A DNA stretch of 64,000 nucleotides from Eucalyptus grandis (Eukaryota; Streptophyta; Magnoliopsida; Myrtales; Myrtaceae): assembly GCF_016545825.1 (NCBI RefSeq), contig NC_052613.1, positions 44,188,112 to 44,252,111 of the forward strand. The letters are read 5' to 3'. Each line of letters opens with the position of its first letter. Within the stretch, counting starts at the first letter, position 1. Made by a program: the position numbers and the translations under genes. Of the stretch, positions 35,640-47,375 are shown piece by piece. The notes under the pieces were generated by a model. It was not told the origin of the DNA. It ran no database searches and saw only the letters and a list, made by a program, of their open reading frames with translations.

Positions 35640-36020
35640 ATAGTTGTCCTCAAAACCCTTAAGCCCACGTTTACTTATCCAATCATGAACTTTTTAAACA
35701 TATCAATTTAGTTTTAAATTTTTTGATTATTTATGAATTTAGTCATTCTAGCTAAATTTGATTGGAATTCATAGATATGAGCGCTAATTGGCTTACATGG
35801 TAAGATCGGCATTAGCGTGGACAGTTTTTGAATTTAAAAAAAAAAAAAATCTGATTTTTTTCCTTTTTTTTTTTTTTTCCTTTTCTTTTCATCGGTGGTT
35901 AGTGATGATCGGCCTCGCTTGCCTGGGTAGGGGCGAGGGCAAACCTTGCCAAATCGGGTAAGGGCAATCCTCTCCAAGCGAGGCTAGCCCTCGTTAGCCA
36001 TTACTTGTGGTTGATGGCTA
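35640..36020. mobile_element. Partial inverted-repeat element R3
   Basis: Family phrases are present (AATTTAGTTTTAAATTTTTTG, AGCGTGGACAG, a poly-A/poly-T stretch, GCCTCGCTTGCC and GGGCGAGGGCAAACC), but only one half of the usual mirrored structure is seen. The right side is replaced by element R4 at 36029. Confidence 0.45.
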
Positions 36021-36028
36021 ACAACTAG

Positions 36029-36561
36029 TGGGAAAATTATCCAAAAAGTTTTAAACTTATTGCGGTTTCTTAATTCATCTAAACTTTTTAATTTTATCAA
36101 TTGAATCTAAACCTTTTCATTTCTTGCCGATTCAGTTCATCCGGTCAATTTTGGTCGAAAAATGCGCGTGGACAGCGGCAGATGCCACGTAGGAGTCGCC
36201 GATCTTAACATGGATAATTTTTAATAATATATATTTTTATATTTTTTGATTTTTTTGAATTTTTATTTTCTGTTTTTTCCTTCTTCTTTTTTTCTTTTTT
36301 TCTTTTGGCTTTTTCCTTGGCCTTTTCCGGTGGCCGGCCACCGGAAAAGGCCAAAAAAAAAAGGAAAAACAGAAAATAAAAATAAAACATTCAGAAAATA
36401 TTAAAAATTAGTAAAATATTATTAAAAATTGTTCACATTAGTGGCGGCATCCATGTGGCACCGCCGACGTCCACGTTAGCATTTTTCAGCCAAAGTTAAA
36501 AGGTTTAGAACTGAATTGACAAAACCGCAATAGGTTTATAACTTTTTGGACAATTTTCCCA
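36029..36561. mobile_element. Inverted-repeat (foldback/MITE-like) element R4, best-preserved copy
   Basis: The ends are TGGGAAAATTATCCAAAAAG and CTTTTTGGACAATTTTCCCA. Mirrored arms extend over about 200 bp (ATTGCGGTTTCTTAATTCA against the complement GAACTGAATTGACAAAACCGC; CGTGGACAGCGGC against GCCGACGTCCACG). The centre is a perfect palindrome, CTTTTCCGGTGGCCGGCCAC and onward, about 36322-36351. It is flanked by ACAACTAG (36021-36028) and GCAACTAG (36562-36569), an 8-bp duplication with one mismatch. No ORF of its own. The 8-bp duplication is compatible with a hAT-type transposase, but the superfamily is not settled. Confidence 0.75.
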
Positions 36562-37199
36562 GCAACTAGCCTTTGACAAATTAGTGAATTATTATTTTTT
36601 TCTTTTAATGTTGGAAACTTCTCACTCATAGGAACTAGAAGAAGAAAAAGTCGAGATAGACTCCAGAATCGGACCGGTTGGGTTGGTCCTCGGTTTTACA
36701 AACTGAAAATTGATCCTACCCAATCTGATTTCAAATTTGAGGATGGGAACGGACTTACCTAAAATCGACCATACCTACTTAGCACAACAAAATACCTTTG
36801 GATGGGAAGGTGTGTGTGTCAGACACACGCCCACTAAAGCTTTCCCCGGGAGACAAGTCGTAGGAAACGACGAAATTGAGCCAACGGCCAAAGTGAGTGA
36901 AGATAGCTTTTTCAAAAAGAAGAGAATCGCCAATCCACGGCGGCCGAATGTGGAAGAAGACAATGTGCACTCATCGCCATCGAGCTCGCACCTACCCTAC
37001 TCGTTTTTCTTCATCATGGAATCCCCACAGAAAACTTTCTTAATGTGCGACCGGACAAACCCGTTCACATTCAAAATTGTTAATTTGGGCTTTTTTATGG
37101 TTAATTAATTTTTTTTAGAAATTCAATGCCCATTAAAGCTGATAACGCATGCTGTAAAGGAATATCAAGGAAAGGTAAATCATACCTACCACTAATTTC

Positions 37200-39040
37200 A
37201 ATAAATACGTATTCCATGCTTAATCAATAAAATTCAATTTTCACGTACTGATTATAAATTTGCTTATATAATAGTCACTAATTGCTTTAGCTTTAGCTTG
37301 TACGCGTGTTCAAATCTAAAGGTCATTTGAGAAGATTAACTCCTTTTAATAGCCTTGGTCGAACACAAACTCATAATGATGATTACTTATCTCGATGTAC
37401 CTTTTTATTAAAAAAGTAAAATAATGGTGGACTTATTTGATGAGCTATGAGTGGATCTTTTGGAGCGTTTAGAAGAGCATTTGCTCAAAATCTTTGTATA
37501 AATACAAAGGGCTTTAGCCTAAAGGGAGTTTATAAAATGCAAATCATGTTTGGTAAACCCAATTTGCACAAAGGAATTTAGTAAAAAAAAGAAAATCAAA
37601 ACAAACAAAAATTGCAAACTCTCAGCCCACTAAGGCGAAAGACACTAAGGCACGAACAGTGTGCCTTAGCTCTGACAAAGCAGTAGCTGCCGCCCTCACC
37701 AATGTCACATGATCTCAAGCAAGCCATATCAGGACTAGAGGCGAAGCAGACAAAGAAGACAAAGCAACAATGGACAAAAGCAATAGGTATCGCCCTTGCC
37801 CCCACGCAACTCTAGGCGAGGCGACCCTAGAGTCGCGCCGCCTCATGCGATGGGCAAGCTGAGGTGCCAAATCCAAGAACAGCAACAGGTAGGATTTGGG
37901 AACAACGGCAAGCCGAAGCGCAACACTTGAGACACAAACTCTTGGCGACCGTCAGCGAGCCTCGGCTATTGTCGACGACCCTTGACGGTCCTCAATTTTC
38001 CACATCTTGCCTTGACCTTCTAGATCTGGCAAGCCTCAGCGACCTTGATTCTTCAGATCTCGCATCGACCCTCCAAATTTGAGCTGATCAACTTGCGATT
38101 GTCGACTGCTGAACCTTAAAGACACTCTCGGCGACCGTCCTTAGCAGTCATCCCTCGATGACTGGAATTTAGAGGGTAGTGCCCTTTGGTTCAAAGGGAC
38201 AGATGATGAACAGTGGGAGAGTGATGAACGATGTCAATATTCAGAGGTAAAAAAGGCATACAAAAAGTTGGTGAGGGCAAAATTCAATTAAAATTTTTCC
38301 ACAATTTTGGGCTCTAGCATTCTGAAAATACTGAAATGTCCAATGCTGATCTCTAGTAGCCTTGAGAAATAGACCTTTAAAGAACATTGGAAATGCATTG
38401 CATTTCCCGAACGAGCTTCCAAATTTCTTCATCAAACAATTAGCATTTGCACAACTACTTTCATAGGTCAAAAGGACTTGGGGAAGATATTCCAAAACAT
38501 ACAACTAAACTTTCTTTTCGCTTTAGGCCATGTAACGAAAAACCTCGAAAACTCTCCATCCTTCTGTCAACTAATGCTAAGTAGTCTTTTTATTATTAGT
38601 AAATAAAGTAAAACGACACGATTAGTACAATTATTTCCTTTGAGCATTATTATAAGAATTTCATACTCACTACGAATATTTGGGTTATGGTCATTCATTC
38701 CATTGCAGTTACGTGAATCTCACCATTGCAACCTCATCAAAGTGTCAAAAGGTCAGGAACTCTCTCTGTTCACGAGGCAGCAAATACTCAACACACAATT
38801 TGGCAAAAGATCTTCTTAGGGCATGATTTGAACGTGTCACCTCACGAAGACATTGCGATTCCTTTTAGCACTGGGCTGCCACGCTTGGTGGTGCCAACGC
38901 TAACTAGTTGCTCATCATCAATTGTCTGTACTTTTCGCATTATGCGTCTTCGATGATTGAAGGGTTTATATGTATAAATTTATCAAAAGGCGTGACTCTG
39001 TCTATTTTGTCATTTTCTTCATAAAACCACGTTCTTTTCC
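37200..39040. other. Upstream region of the VIT-like gene, no supported gene
   Basis: 37590-38170 is GC-richer, with CGACCTTGA / GGCGACCGTC words and open frames on both strands that look like old transposon sequence, and no domain is recognisable. 38500-39040 is AT-rich and presumably contains the distal promoter of the gene at 39168. Confidence 0.4.
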
Positions 39041-39048
39041 TATAAATA
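39041..39048 (+). promoter_or_regulatory. TATA box of the VIT1-like gene
   Basis: TATAAATA lies 127 bp before the ATG at 39168, with a plausible leader of roughly 90 bp after it (CATCAGCAGCTTCATCCC...). Position and consensus fit a plant core promoter. Confidence 0.6.
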
Positions 39049-39167
39049 CGGCCCCAAAACCATCAGCAGCTTCATCCCATTGCCCAAAAAGAGTTCAGCT
39101 TTCTCTCTGAAGTCTACATTCTCTCTATTCTTTTTCTATATTAATATAGCTTTATAGTGGTCCGTCA

Positions 39168-40485
39168 ATGGCGGAAAGTGGGCGTGTAGACCTAGAGAAG
39201 CAGAGGCTGCTTCTGGGAGACCATGAGGAGAAGCACTTCATGTCCAGCGAGGTTGTCCGGGACATCATCATTGGCGTCTCCGACGGCCTCACCGTCCCTT
39301 TCGCACTCGCTGCCGGCTTGTCCGGGGCTCAAGTGAAGTCACGCATCATCCTCATCGCCGGGATTGCCGAAGTTGTGGCCGGCGCTATTTCTATGGGACT
39401 TGGAGGGTAATTATGATTATACTAAATATGTTCATTATGGCGCAATTTCAGGAGTTCGTTCATAGTGGGCTTTCTTTGTGAAGACATCGCTGGAGAGAGA
39501 GTTTCCAATCCTTAACCTTCATTCTGCTTTGCTAATATTTGAATATCGTCGGGAAGAAATATTAAGATATGTAGTAATTAGTACATAAAAAATTGATTCG
39601 GAATATCACTTGACACTCGTGTTAAAATAAATTTCAAGATGGCGGTGATAAATTTAGCTCACATAAAACCAAAGTGTTTAATTTATGAGTTGGCGGATGA
39701 CCCATGTAGATTTCTTTTTTTAAAAATATCATCACTTGCATCAACTAATTCTAGCTCTGAAAATAATTATATCCCACGCAGGTATCTAGCGGCAAAGAGC
39801 GAAGCTGATCATTATGCGAGGGAGCTCAAGAGAGAGCAAGAAGAGATCGTCAATGTCCCTGACATAGGTCCTTCTCTCTCCCCCACGGCTTTCATCTTTA
39901 TTGCTTTGATTCTACTGTAAGTTCTTTGGGTAAAGGAATGATAGATTGAGCTAATCTTCCGAACATCAAATTGCAGAGGCCGCTGAGATCGCAGAGATCC
40001 TCTCGCAGTACGGCGTGGAGCCACATGAGTACGAGCCCGTAGTGAATGCTTTGAGGAGGAATCCCCAAAATGGCTAGATTTCATGATGAAGTAATCTCAT
40101 TTTGTCAGTTCATCTAAAGAATTTATAAACCTCGTCCTGGATATCCTAATTAACATCACGAGGCAACACGTCGTGAACTTGATTCAGGTTCGAGCTTGGG
40201 CTTGAGGAGCCGGACCCGCTGAGAGCCCTGTGGAGTGCGATCACGATAGCGCTTTCATATGCCGTGGGCGGGATGGTGCCGTTGTCGCCGTACGTGATCC
40301 TACCGATTGCGCAACATGCCCTGATCGCGTCGGTTGTAGTGACCATACTCGCCTTGCTCGTCTTTGGGTTCATCAAGGGCTACTTCACCGGGAATCAACC
40401 CTTCAAGAGTGCTTTCCAAACCGCTCTAATCGGCGCGGTTGCATCTGCCGCTGCTTTCAGCATAGCTAAACTCTTTAGGGCATGA
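39168..40485 (+). pseudogene. VIT1-type vacuolar iron transporter gene with a one-base deletion in exon 3
   Basis: The CCC1/VIT family loads Fe2+ (and Mn2+) into the vacuole. The structure matches the intact gene at 52986: exon 1 39168-39406, exon 2 39782-39867, exon 3 39977-40090, exon 4 40188-40485, all with GT-AG borders and the same phases. Exon 1 has the conserved VVRDIIIGVSDGLTVPFALA with the transport Asp, and exon 2 the YLAAKSEADHYARELKREQE start of the metal-binding domain. Exon 3 is 114 nt instead of 115: after NPQ the Ala codon has lost one base, so the frame reaches TAG after about 141 residues, removing the end of the metal-binding domain and the last three membrane helices. Exon 4 itself is fully open (TM3-TM5, ending AKLFRA). 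Without the deletion the product would be about 245 aa. It is a pseudogene or a sequence error. Confidence 0.85.
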
Positions 40486-40528
40486 ACTCATCCTCTCTTT
40501 TCGCTTCTTCCGGGTTCTGTTTTGGGTC

Positions 40529-40534
40529 AATAAA
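40529..40534 (+). terminator. Possible polyadenylation signal of the VIT1-like gene
   Basis: AATAAA lies 44 bp after the stop codon. The equivalent position in the duplicate flank (46345 onward) is diverged (TTAATAAGA). Confidence 0.45.
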
Positions 40535-40917
40535 GTTAGTTTGTAGTTTACATTAGCGTCTCTCGCTTCCTTTGGTTTGGTATGGGGGACAAAATTGCCT
40601 CTTCATGATCTTCACCCACTTTGTCTGTCATGCTTAGAGATTATAGTTGAGTTGTGCTAAATTCCTGTTCTTGCTATGGGGGTGACGATATTGTTGTAAT
40701 ATAGTTAAAAGCTACATGATATATAAACAATGGCAAGATAATAAAGGAACTACTTCAATTTTTTCTTGAGTCATATATCATTCATGACCCAATGAATAGT
40801 CTATATTTTACTATGGCATCACCAAACCTTTCAAACTATTCCATCTCCACCATTGCATTCAAATTCCAACATCTAGTCCATGTATATTGGGTGTGACTCC
40901 ACCCATAAATAAATCTT
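40535..40917 (+). repeat. VIT 3' flank Y, copy 1
   Basis: This non-coding flank is repeated at 46345-46718 in the same orientation with high similarity, for example AAAATTGCCTCTTCATGATC, TATTGTTGTAATATAGT, CCAAACCTTTCAAACTA and GACTCCACCCATA. It shows that the VIT gene was once part of a duplicated unit. Confidence 0.85.
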
Positions 40918-41386
40918 CAACTTTGGCAGCCAATTTAGTCTAAAACTTTTCAATTACGATAATTTAATCTTGAACATTTTAACGATTTGTCAATGTAATC
41001 ATTTAGACCAATTTTAAATGAAAGTTGCTTATGTGAATGTCCATTGTCCTACGTGGCGTGGCCGACGTTGGTAATGACAATTTTTTTTTTTTTACTATTA
41101 AAAACTAGTGAGGGTCTCGGCAAGTAGCTAGTGGGCCCCCTCGACCGTTAACAGTAAAAAATAATAAAAAAGAATAGAAAAAAGAAAATAAAAAATAGAA
41201 CAAAGCATAATAAATAATAAAATGAAAATTGTCAGTGGGAGCACCAGTAGTGCCATGTAGGCCAACCGATGTCCACATCAGCATTTTTCAGCCAAAATTA
41301 GTCGAAATCATTATATTAAAATCATTAAAACTTTAAAACTAAATTAACACAACCGAAAGATTTAAGAATAAATTATCCACTGATTT
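40918..41386. mobile_element. Inverted-repeat element R5
   Basis: Same family as R4: ATTTAGTCTAAAACTTTTCAA and CCTACGTGGCGTGGCCGACG on the left; the mirrored CGATGTCCACATCAGCATTT and AAACTAAATTAACACAACCG on the right. The interior has poly-T, a short GC-rich core and A-rich sequence including ATAATAAATAATAAA (41208-41221). It starts at the same point of flank Y as element R6 does (after GACTCCACCCATARATAA), so the two are copies of one ancestral insertion. Confidence 0.6.
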
Positions 41387-41685
41387 GGTGAGAGCATCCT
41401 TGCTTGAGGCTAGAGAAGGAAAAAAAGAAAATAAACTAGATTAGTGCATCAGCGATTTCCGACCAAAATTGATTAGAATGATAAATGACATGACAAATTG
41501 TTAGAAGGTTTAAGACTAAATTAACAAATTATCGAAATGTTTAGGACTAAATTGGCATAACTGGATTTGATTCAAGTTAGATATGGGTCACTAAATTTGT
41601 ATCGCATATATGGATAAAAATAAATTAAATGGGTTAATTTGAGTCACATCATTTTCGTCTCGGCCTGACCTACCTGTTTGACAGA

Positions 41686-41836
41686 CCTAGTCCTCACTCT
41701 CATAGCTCTGCTCATCTTTGGCTACGCCAAGAGCCATTTCACTAGTAATAAGCTCTTCCAAAGCGCCCTGCGAACCGCGCTCATCGACGCCTCGCCTCCG
41801 CAGCCGCTTTCGGCCAAGGCTGTTCAGGCAAAATAA
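41686..41836 (+). pseudogene. VIT last-exon fragment
   Basis: It encodes LVLTLIALLIFGYAKSHFTS followed by a damaged end and KAVQAK, stop. It corresponds to the last two membrane helices of the VIT1 gene at 52986, and the downstream TAAGTAGGGGT and GTAATAAGAC also match that gene's 3' untranslated region rather than that of 39168. A small deletion distorts the last helix. There are no upstream exons. It is a relic of another VIT copy. Confidence 0.85.
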
Positions 41837-42078
41837 GTAGGGGTGTTTTGGGTTTGCCATCATAAGATCATGCTTCGTGTAATAAGACTCGAGTAATGGG
41901 AAAATACAACTCTGCTCTCGTCGAACGTCCATAATTACACCCTGAACTAGCAAATGAACTCCATTCAAGCGTATATCCGTTGCCTCGGGATTGGACGATT
42001 TGTTTTGTTATTTCTTCCCTCGATGACGCAGATAAACCGAAGGGCTGCGGATGCCTTTCAAATGCTCATTTTAATTTT

Positions 42079-42719
42079 GTTCATTTCACGGAAAATAACT
42101 TTCATAAAAATATTTTTCGAATTGTCCAATGTTTATTTAACAGAAAATGAACTAGTCAAGGAAAATGTTTTCACCTATTGGAAAACACCTTCAAAAGTGG
42201 GGAAACATAACTTCTTTCACCTCACTTTCTTTCACTAAACACATTTTCATTTCATTTTTACGTTTTCTTTTTCTTTTTATTTATTTAAAAATTGAGTTTT
42301 TAATTTTCTTTTCTTTCTTTTCTTCTTTGGCCTTGACTAGTTGCTGGCGGCTGCAACAATGGCTAGCGACCAACTACAGGCTAGCTCGAGCCCTATTGGC
42401 ACATGATCTAGCAAAGCCGAGCTCGCCAACTTTAGACAAGTTCGATTTTGCCAAATTAGGCAAGGCTAGAGCTCACCAATGGCCATTCCCTGGTCATCAT
42501 CATGGTTGGCAAATCGGCCAAGGTCGAAGAAGAAGAGAAAGAAAGAAAGAAAGGAAAATATATATTTTTAAAAAATGAAATAATAATAAAGTATTTAAAA
42601 TAAGTGCATGTAGGAAATTATTTTCCTTACCAAATGGCATAAAATATGTTATACTTTTCCTAAAAAATGGCTTCCGGAAAATAATTTTCAGAAACACCAC
42701 ATTTTCTGTGAAATGAATA
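42079..42719. mobile_element. Inverted-repeat element inside block X2
   Basis: The left end TTCATTTCACGGAAAATAAC is mirrored by GAAAATAATTTTCAG...TTTTCTGTGAAATGAA on the right. The interior has long T-rich and A-rich arms around a GC-rich core with GCTCGAG / CTAGCAAAGCCGAGCTCGCC words. The matching part of block X1 lacks it, so it inserted after the duplication. The target duplication is not clear. Terminal sequence differs from the R1-R7 family. Confidence 0.55.
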
Positions 42720-44604
42720 GAGCTTTCGTGCCATGACTTGAAAAATTGAATTTGGCCTATTCTTTCTTATTATTGCTGATAAAAGTTGATCAGATGGGGG
42801 TTCTTCAGTTCTCAAATTTTCTTGGGAACGTACATCATCAGAAAGGCAGAAGAAACCTCCGAGCCGGGGCCATCTAAGTTATTTAAAAGGGGCATTGCCA
42901 TCCAGTTATTGACTGATTGAACTGCGTCCACGGCGGCAAGTTCTTGCCTGGATCCGGGGTCCATTGATGGCTGTAATCTGTTTGGGTTCGTGGACACAGA
43001 TGCTTGCAAGACTTACTCGTCCCTCGCCGATACACGCTTTGGACATATCATGAAAACATTAGAAGAAGCGGACTCTAATAAAAGTCTCTTCTTTCTTCTA
43101 CTGATGAAGGGTGGATAGTCATGCATATTTAGTCTAAGCCTCTAAGTTTGGGAGAAAAGAAAAATGTGACAAAAAAGCAGGATCCTGGTTTACAATTTCA
43201 AGCCTCAAAAGTTGAAAGGAAGAATTGTATTGCGGAGTTGGTGGGGGTACTTTGAAAAGTGTGGTTAATACCACGCTCGATATCGGACAAAATATAATAA
43301 AGTAGAAAAAGAAAACAAAAGGAGCAAAAAATATATGACACTTTATACTTAGTTTTGATGGTAATTTAGCGTGCTTTTTAAAATGACAGGATTGATGGGC
43401 GTTTGTTTTATGATCATGGATATTGATAATCACGCTATTTACTATTTCTCGCCCTCCTTTTACGAAAGCCGTGCAGCAGTATCTGGAAGTGGATTCTTGA
43501 TTGAAGCATTTAATATATAAATATGTGTGCGTGTTTCTTATTTGGTTATTTGGTTCGTCTTAAAATTTTGCTCTTCTAGAACATTTGAAAATGAAAATAA
43601 AAAGAGTTCAGAAAAGTTTCGGAAAACCGTGAAAAATGTATATGCGAATCCATACGTTGATACTTCAATAAAAATTATGGGTCAGACATATGTCGTTGAG
43701 ATGTTTTAGGGGTTACTATTCGTTAGGAATGGCTAATGCAAATTGACTTAAAAAAGAGGGGGATCGAGACACATGTCATGGGGCGTGTGGTGACCAATAA
43801 TTTTGAGCTTGCCAGCAGATCATGCCCTCTTTTTTCTGGCCTCGTACGTCTCTTTATTAAATTAGGGTGCGTGTGGACGGCACACGGTTCCATCATTAAC
43901 GTTGGATGAGAAGGACCGAAGCATTAATTAACACACCATCCAACAAATAGAAAGAAGAAAGATAACTTAATTAGCACTACTGAGGGTCGATGGTGGCCAT
44001 CCCGGCCTTGCTACGTGCCAAAATCCTAAAGACTTTAAGCATCGGCATATTCATATCGCGCTCGTCATGACTTGATACGGCTTGATAAGAATAAACACGA
44101 CAAATTGGTGTGATTTGATCCTGGTCGATCCTTCAGTTAAGTCCTACGTATCGTGTATTCATTACATGCAATTTTTGTAGTTTCATCATTCCATGCAATT
44201 TCTTCAGAAAATCTTATCTAACAATTGTTTGTGGGGCATGACATTTCAAAACTAAATACGGTTTGATCTCACTTTCATGGAAATGGGAATTGAAAAATAC
44301 ACGTTAGTTTTGCTTCGGTTGAGTATCATTGATTTTATAAGCTCAGTCAAGCACAATTTTCTTTTGACTAATACAGACCGATTCAATTAGAAACTCAACT
44401 AGTTTTTGATGTTTTCCAATTCTTTTTTCTCTCTCAGATGCGTGAAGATTCCATTGAGAGGTCATCAATATATTTACAAACTACGTATGCAACTTAAAGC
44501 CAATTATCTCTGTTGTCAAATATAAATAATTTCATGTTTAGATCAATTGCCAAGATTATGATCAGCATTGAATCCAATAAAGGAGGGTTGGCAAATATAT
44601 TGTC

Positions 44605-44937
44605 ATGGACCTACCTAAGGATGGCTTCATTATGACTTCCTATACATTGAATTGGACCTATGAAAATGGTACGATCCAATGGAAAAATGCTTTGATGCGG
44701 ATGTGTCCAGTGGGTGACACATGCCTGAAAGTGATTGGCGAAACCGGCAATCACGATGTGTGCGAACTAAGAATGACAACGCAAAGGCAGAACAGAATCG
44801 CCTTAGCCTTTGAAGCTTTTTTCAACGTGAAAGGCAAATATATCATTATACTATCTCCACATCTTCGCAGGCCAAAGGCAAGTGGGAAGATACCCTTTCA
44901 CATCCATTTCGTCAAACATAATGCAAGCAAAGCTTGA
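44605..44937 (+). CDS. Unrecognised 110-codon ORF, probably the last exon of an unknown plant gene
   Basis: An open frame of 110 codons starting MDLPKDGFIMTSYTLNWTYE, with Cys-containing middle (MRMCPVGDTCLKVIGETG), a hydrophobic strand (GKYIIILSPHLRR) and a basic C-terminus. It could extend upstream in frame by nine codons (to GKYIV just before the Met) before a stop at about 44578. A decayed copy lies at about 35320-35640 in block X1, where the same phrases appear with stops and shifts, so the sequence was once a shared unit. Two GKYI motifs (start and end) hint at a small beta-rich repeated fold. There is no signal peptide or transmembrane helix, and I do not recognise the family. Confidence 0.4.
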   Translation: MDLPKDGFIMTSYTLNWTYENGTIQWKNALMRMCPVGDTCLKVIGETGNHDVCELRMTTQRQNRIALAFEAFFNVKGKYIIILSPHLRRPKASGKIPFHIHFVKHNASKA

Positions 44938-45555
44938 CCCGTATATCGAACTAATCTCCCACATATCCCAAGCTATTCACATCAATTTCCAGTAATTTGC
45001 ACGAACTAAAAATTTTACAATTTGCGATTTTCCTTCTATGATAAAAAAAAAAAAAAAGTTGGATGTAAATGTGGCACGAATTTATCCGGAGAACACAAGG
45101 CGAGAGGGCTTTCAAATAGATGAATTTGTATTAATCTGACAGTATTAAGCGGGTGTCGGACACACGCCCCAAAGCTTCACGGGAATCAGATTGGATCGGT
45201 CGGTCCCCCAACATTCAGAAAGGACAAACCCCAGAGCAAACACTCGACATCGATTTAAGCTTAAAAGAAAGAAAGGAGAAGAAACTGAAAGGATTTTAGT
45301 AATTGGTCATCGAGCAGCTTTTTAAAAGAAAACAAAGTGGACCCATGGCCATCGACCGCACACCTACTTTTGTTTTATCGTGGAATCTCCTCAGGAGCTC
45401 TCTCTTAATATGCGACCGGACAACACACTTTCCATCCTTCAGAAAAGATTAATTAATGTCGTCTGATGGTTAATTTTTCTGGTAATTCATTGTCCACTAA
45501 GACTGTAATGGGACATTTTAAAGGAATATTTTAGAGAAGGTAATTCGTACCTAAT

Positions 45556-46344
45556 AGATTCTGGACATGTCCATGTTTTAAGGCCGCTGTTTAAACCCAA
45601 AGAAGAAAAAAAAAATAGCCAATTATTTGTAATGAGTATATAACGGAGCCCAATCGATTGAACGAGATTGGTTAATTAAAATGATTTGAATCATGGGAAA
45701 ATTGACAATCGTGCGATGTGGACATCAACGGCTATATGGACATCAGCAACTATGCAATATCAATACTGATGTCGAGGTATCAATGTTGAAAAGCAATCGA
45801 GAAGTGTTTGACAGACAGCATGATTTGTCAACGGAGCACCATCGGATCGGCTATCTTAAAATTTGACTACATCTTGGGCATAAAAGAGAAGAACACATGG
45901 ACTAAGATGTCGAATGGAGGTACCGATACCGCATGACAGTTGAGCATGGCATTGATCTTGGAAGTTGTAACTTTTTGTAAATAATGATTGCCAACGCACT
46001 AATAGCACGCCAAGGTTTCCGTTGAAACAATGCGACCATCACTAAAGACTCAAATTTCCAATATGCTTAATAACTTTAATTTCTAATGTTTTCATTTCCA
46101 GCGTTTACTTTTATCATCCGAGCATTTTATTTTTATCTTTGAACATGCCAAACACTTTCCCCTCCAAAATCGTTGTAAATTCCATTTTATAAAAACCGAG
46201 AACCATCTTTTCAGTGAAAGAATTTTTTTCTATTTGGTAAATACTTATTTTTGGTGAAACGTCTTTTTGGCTAAGTAAGAAGAGCCTGCCAATCCCACGG
46301 GTGCAAATCCTTCTTTGCACACAGCAATGAAAGTGTCCTTCTCT
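45556..46344. other. Spacer between block X2 and VIT flank Y2
   Basis: No VIT exon is found here, although one would be expected between block X and flank Y by comparison with 37200-40917. The short repeat GACATCAACGGCTATATGGACATCAGC (imperfect dimer, about 45720-45746) is the only notable feature. Confidence 0.5.
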
Positions 46345-46717
46345 TTTCGTTTCTTTCAGCTTAATAAGACTCTTGTTTCTCTTGGTTTGATATAAGGAGC
46401 AAAATTGCCTCTTCATGATCTTCACCACCTAGTTTGTATGAAATGCTTTGATATTATAGTTGAGTGGTGATAAACTGCTATTCTTGTTATGGGGTGACAA
46501 TATTGTTGTAATATAGTCAAAAGCTACAAGATACATATAAGAAATGGAAAGATAATATGGGAACTGCTTCAAATTTTTCTCGAATCATATATGTTTCATG
46601 TCCAAATGATTAATCTTTATTTTCCTATGGCATAACCAAACCTTTCAAACTAATTAATTTCACCATTGCATTCAAATTAAAACATCTAGCCCATGTATAT
46701 CGGGTGAGACTCCACCC

Positions 46718-46718
<1 letters not shown>
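46345..46718 (+). repeat. VIT 3' flank Y, copy 2, without its gene
   Basis: Begins with TCTCTTTTCGTTTCTT, equivalent to the bases directly after the stop codon of the VIT-like gene at 39168 (TCTCTTTTCGCTTCTT), and continues to GACTCCACCCATA. The coding exons are absent upstream, so the gene was deleted close to its stop codon. Confidence 0.8.

Positions 46719-47375
<657 letters not shown>

Larger units (their letters stand above)
33400..37200 (+). repeat. Duplicated block X, copy 1 (decayed)
   Basis: Patches in the same order match the block at about 41903-45555: around 33407-33590 (TATTTCTTCCCTCGAT, GATGCCTTTGAAGTGCTC), 33838-33905 (CATTATCAGAAAGGCAG), 34365-34480 (GTACGTCTCT, GGGTGCGTGTGG), 34590-34720 (GACTTTAAGCA), 35300-35640 (exon-like, GTGGACCTACCTAA, AGTGACACGTGAAACCG) and 36800-37195 (GTCAGACACACGCCC, TTAATGTGCGACCGGACAA). 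The exon-like part is interrupted by stops here, unlike its partner at 44605. Intervening sequence differs, partly because inverted-repeat elements have inserted (36029-36561 here, 42079-42719 in the partner). Confidence 0.7.
41903..45555 (+). repeat. Duplicated block X, copy 2
   Basis: Partner of the block at 33400-37200, in the same order and orientation. It directly follows the VIT last-exon fragment and contains the open ORF at 44605 and the inserted element at 42079-42719. Similarity is patchy, as expected of an old duplication. Confidence 0.7.
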
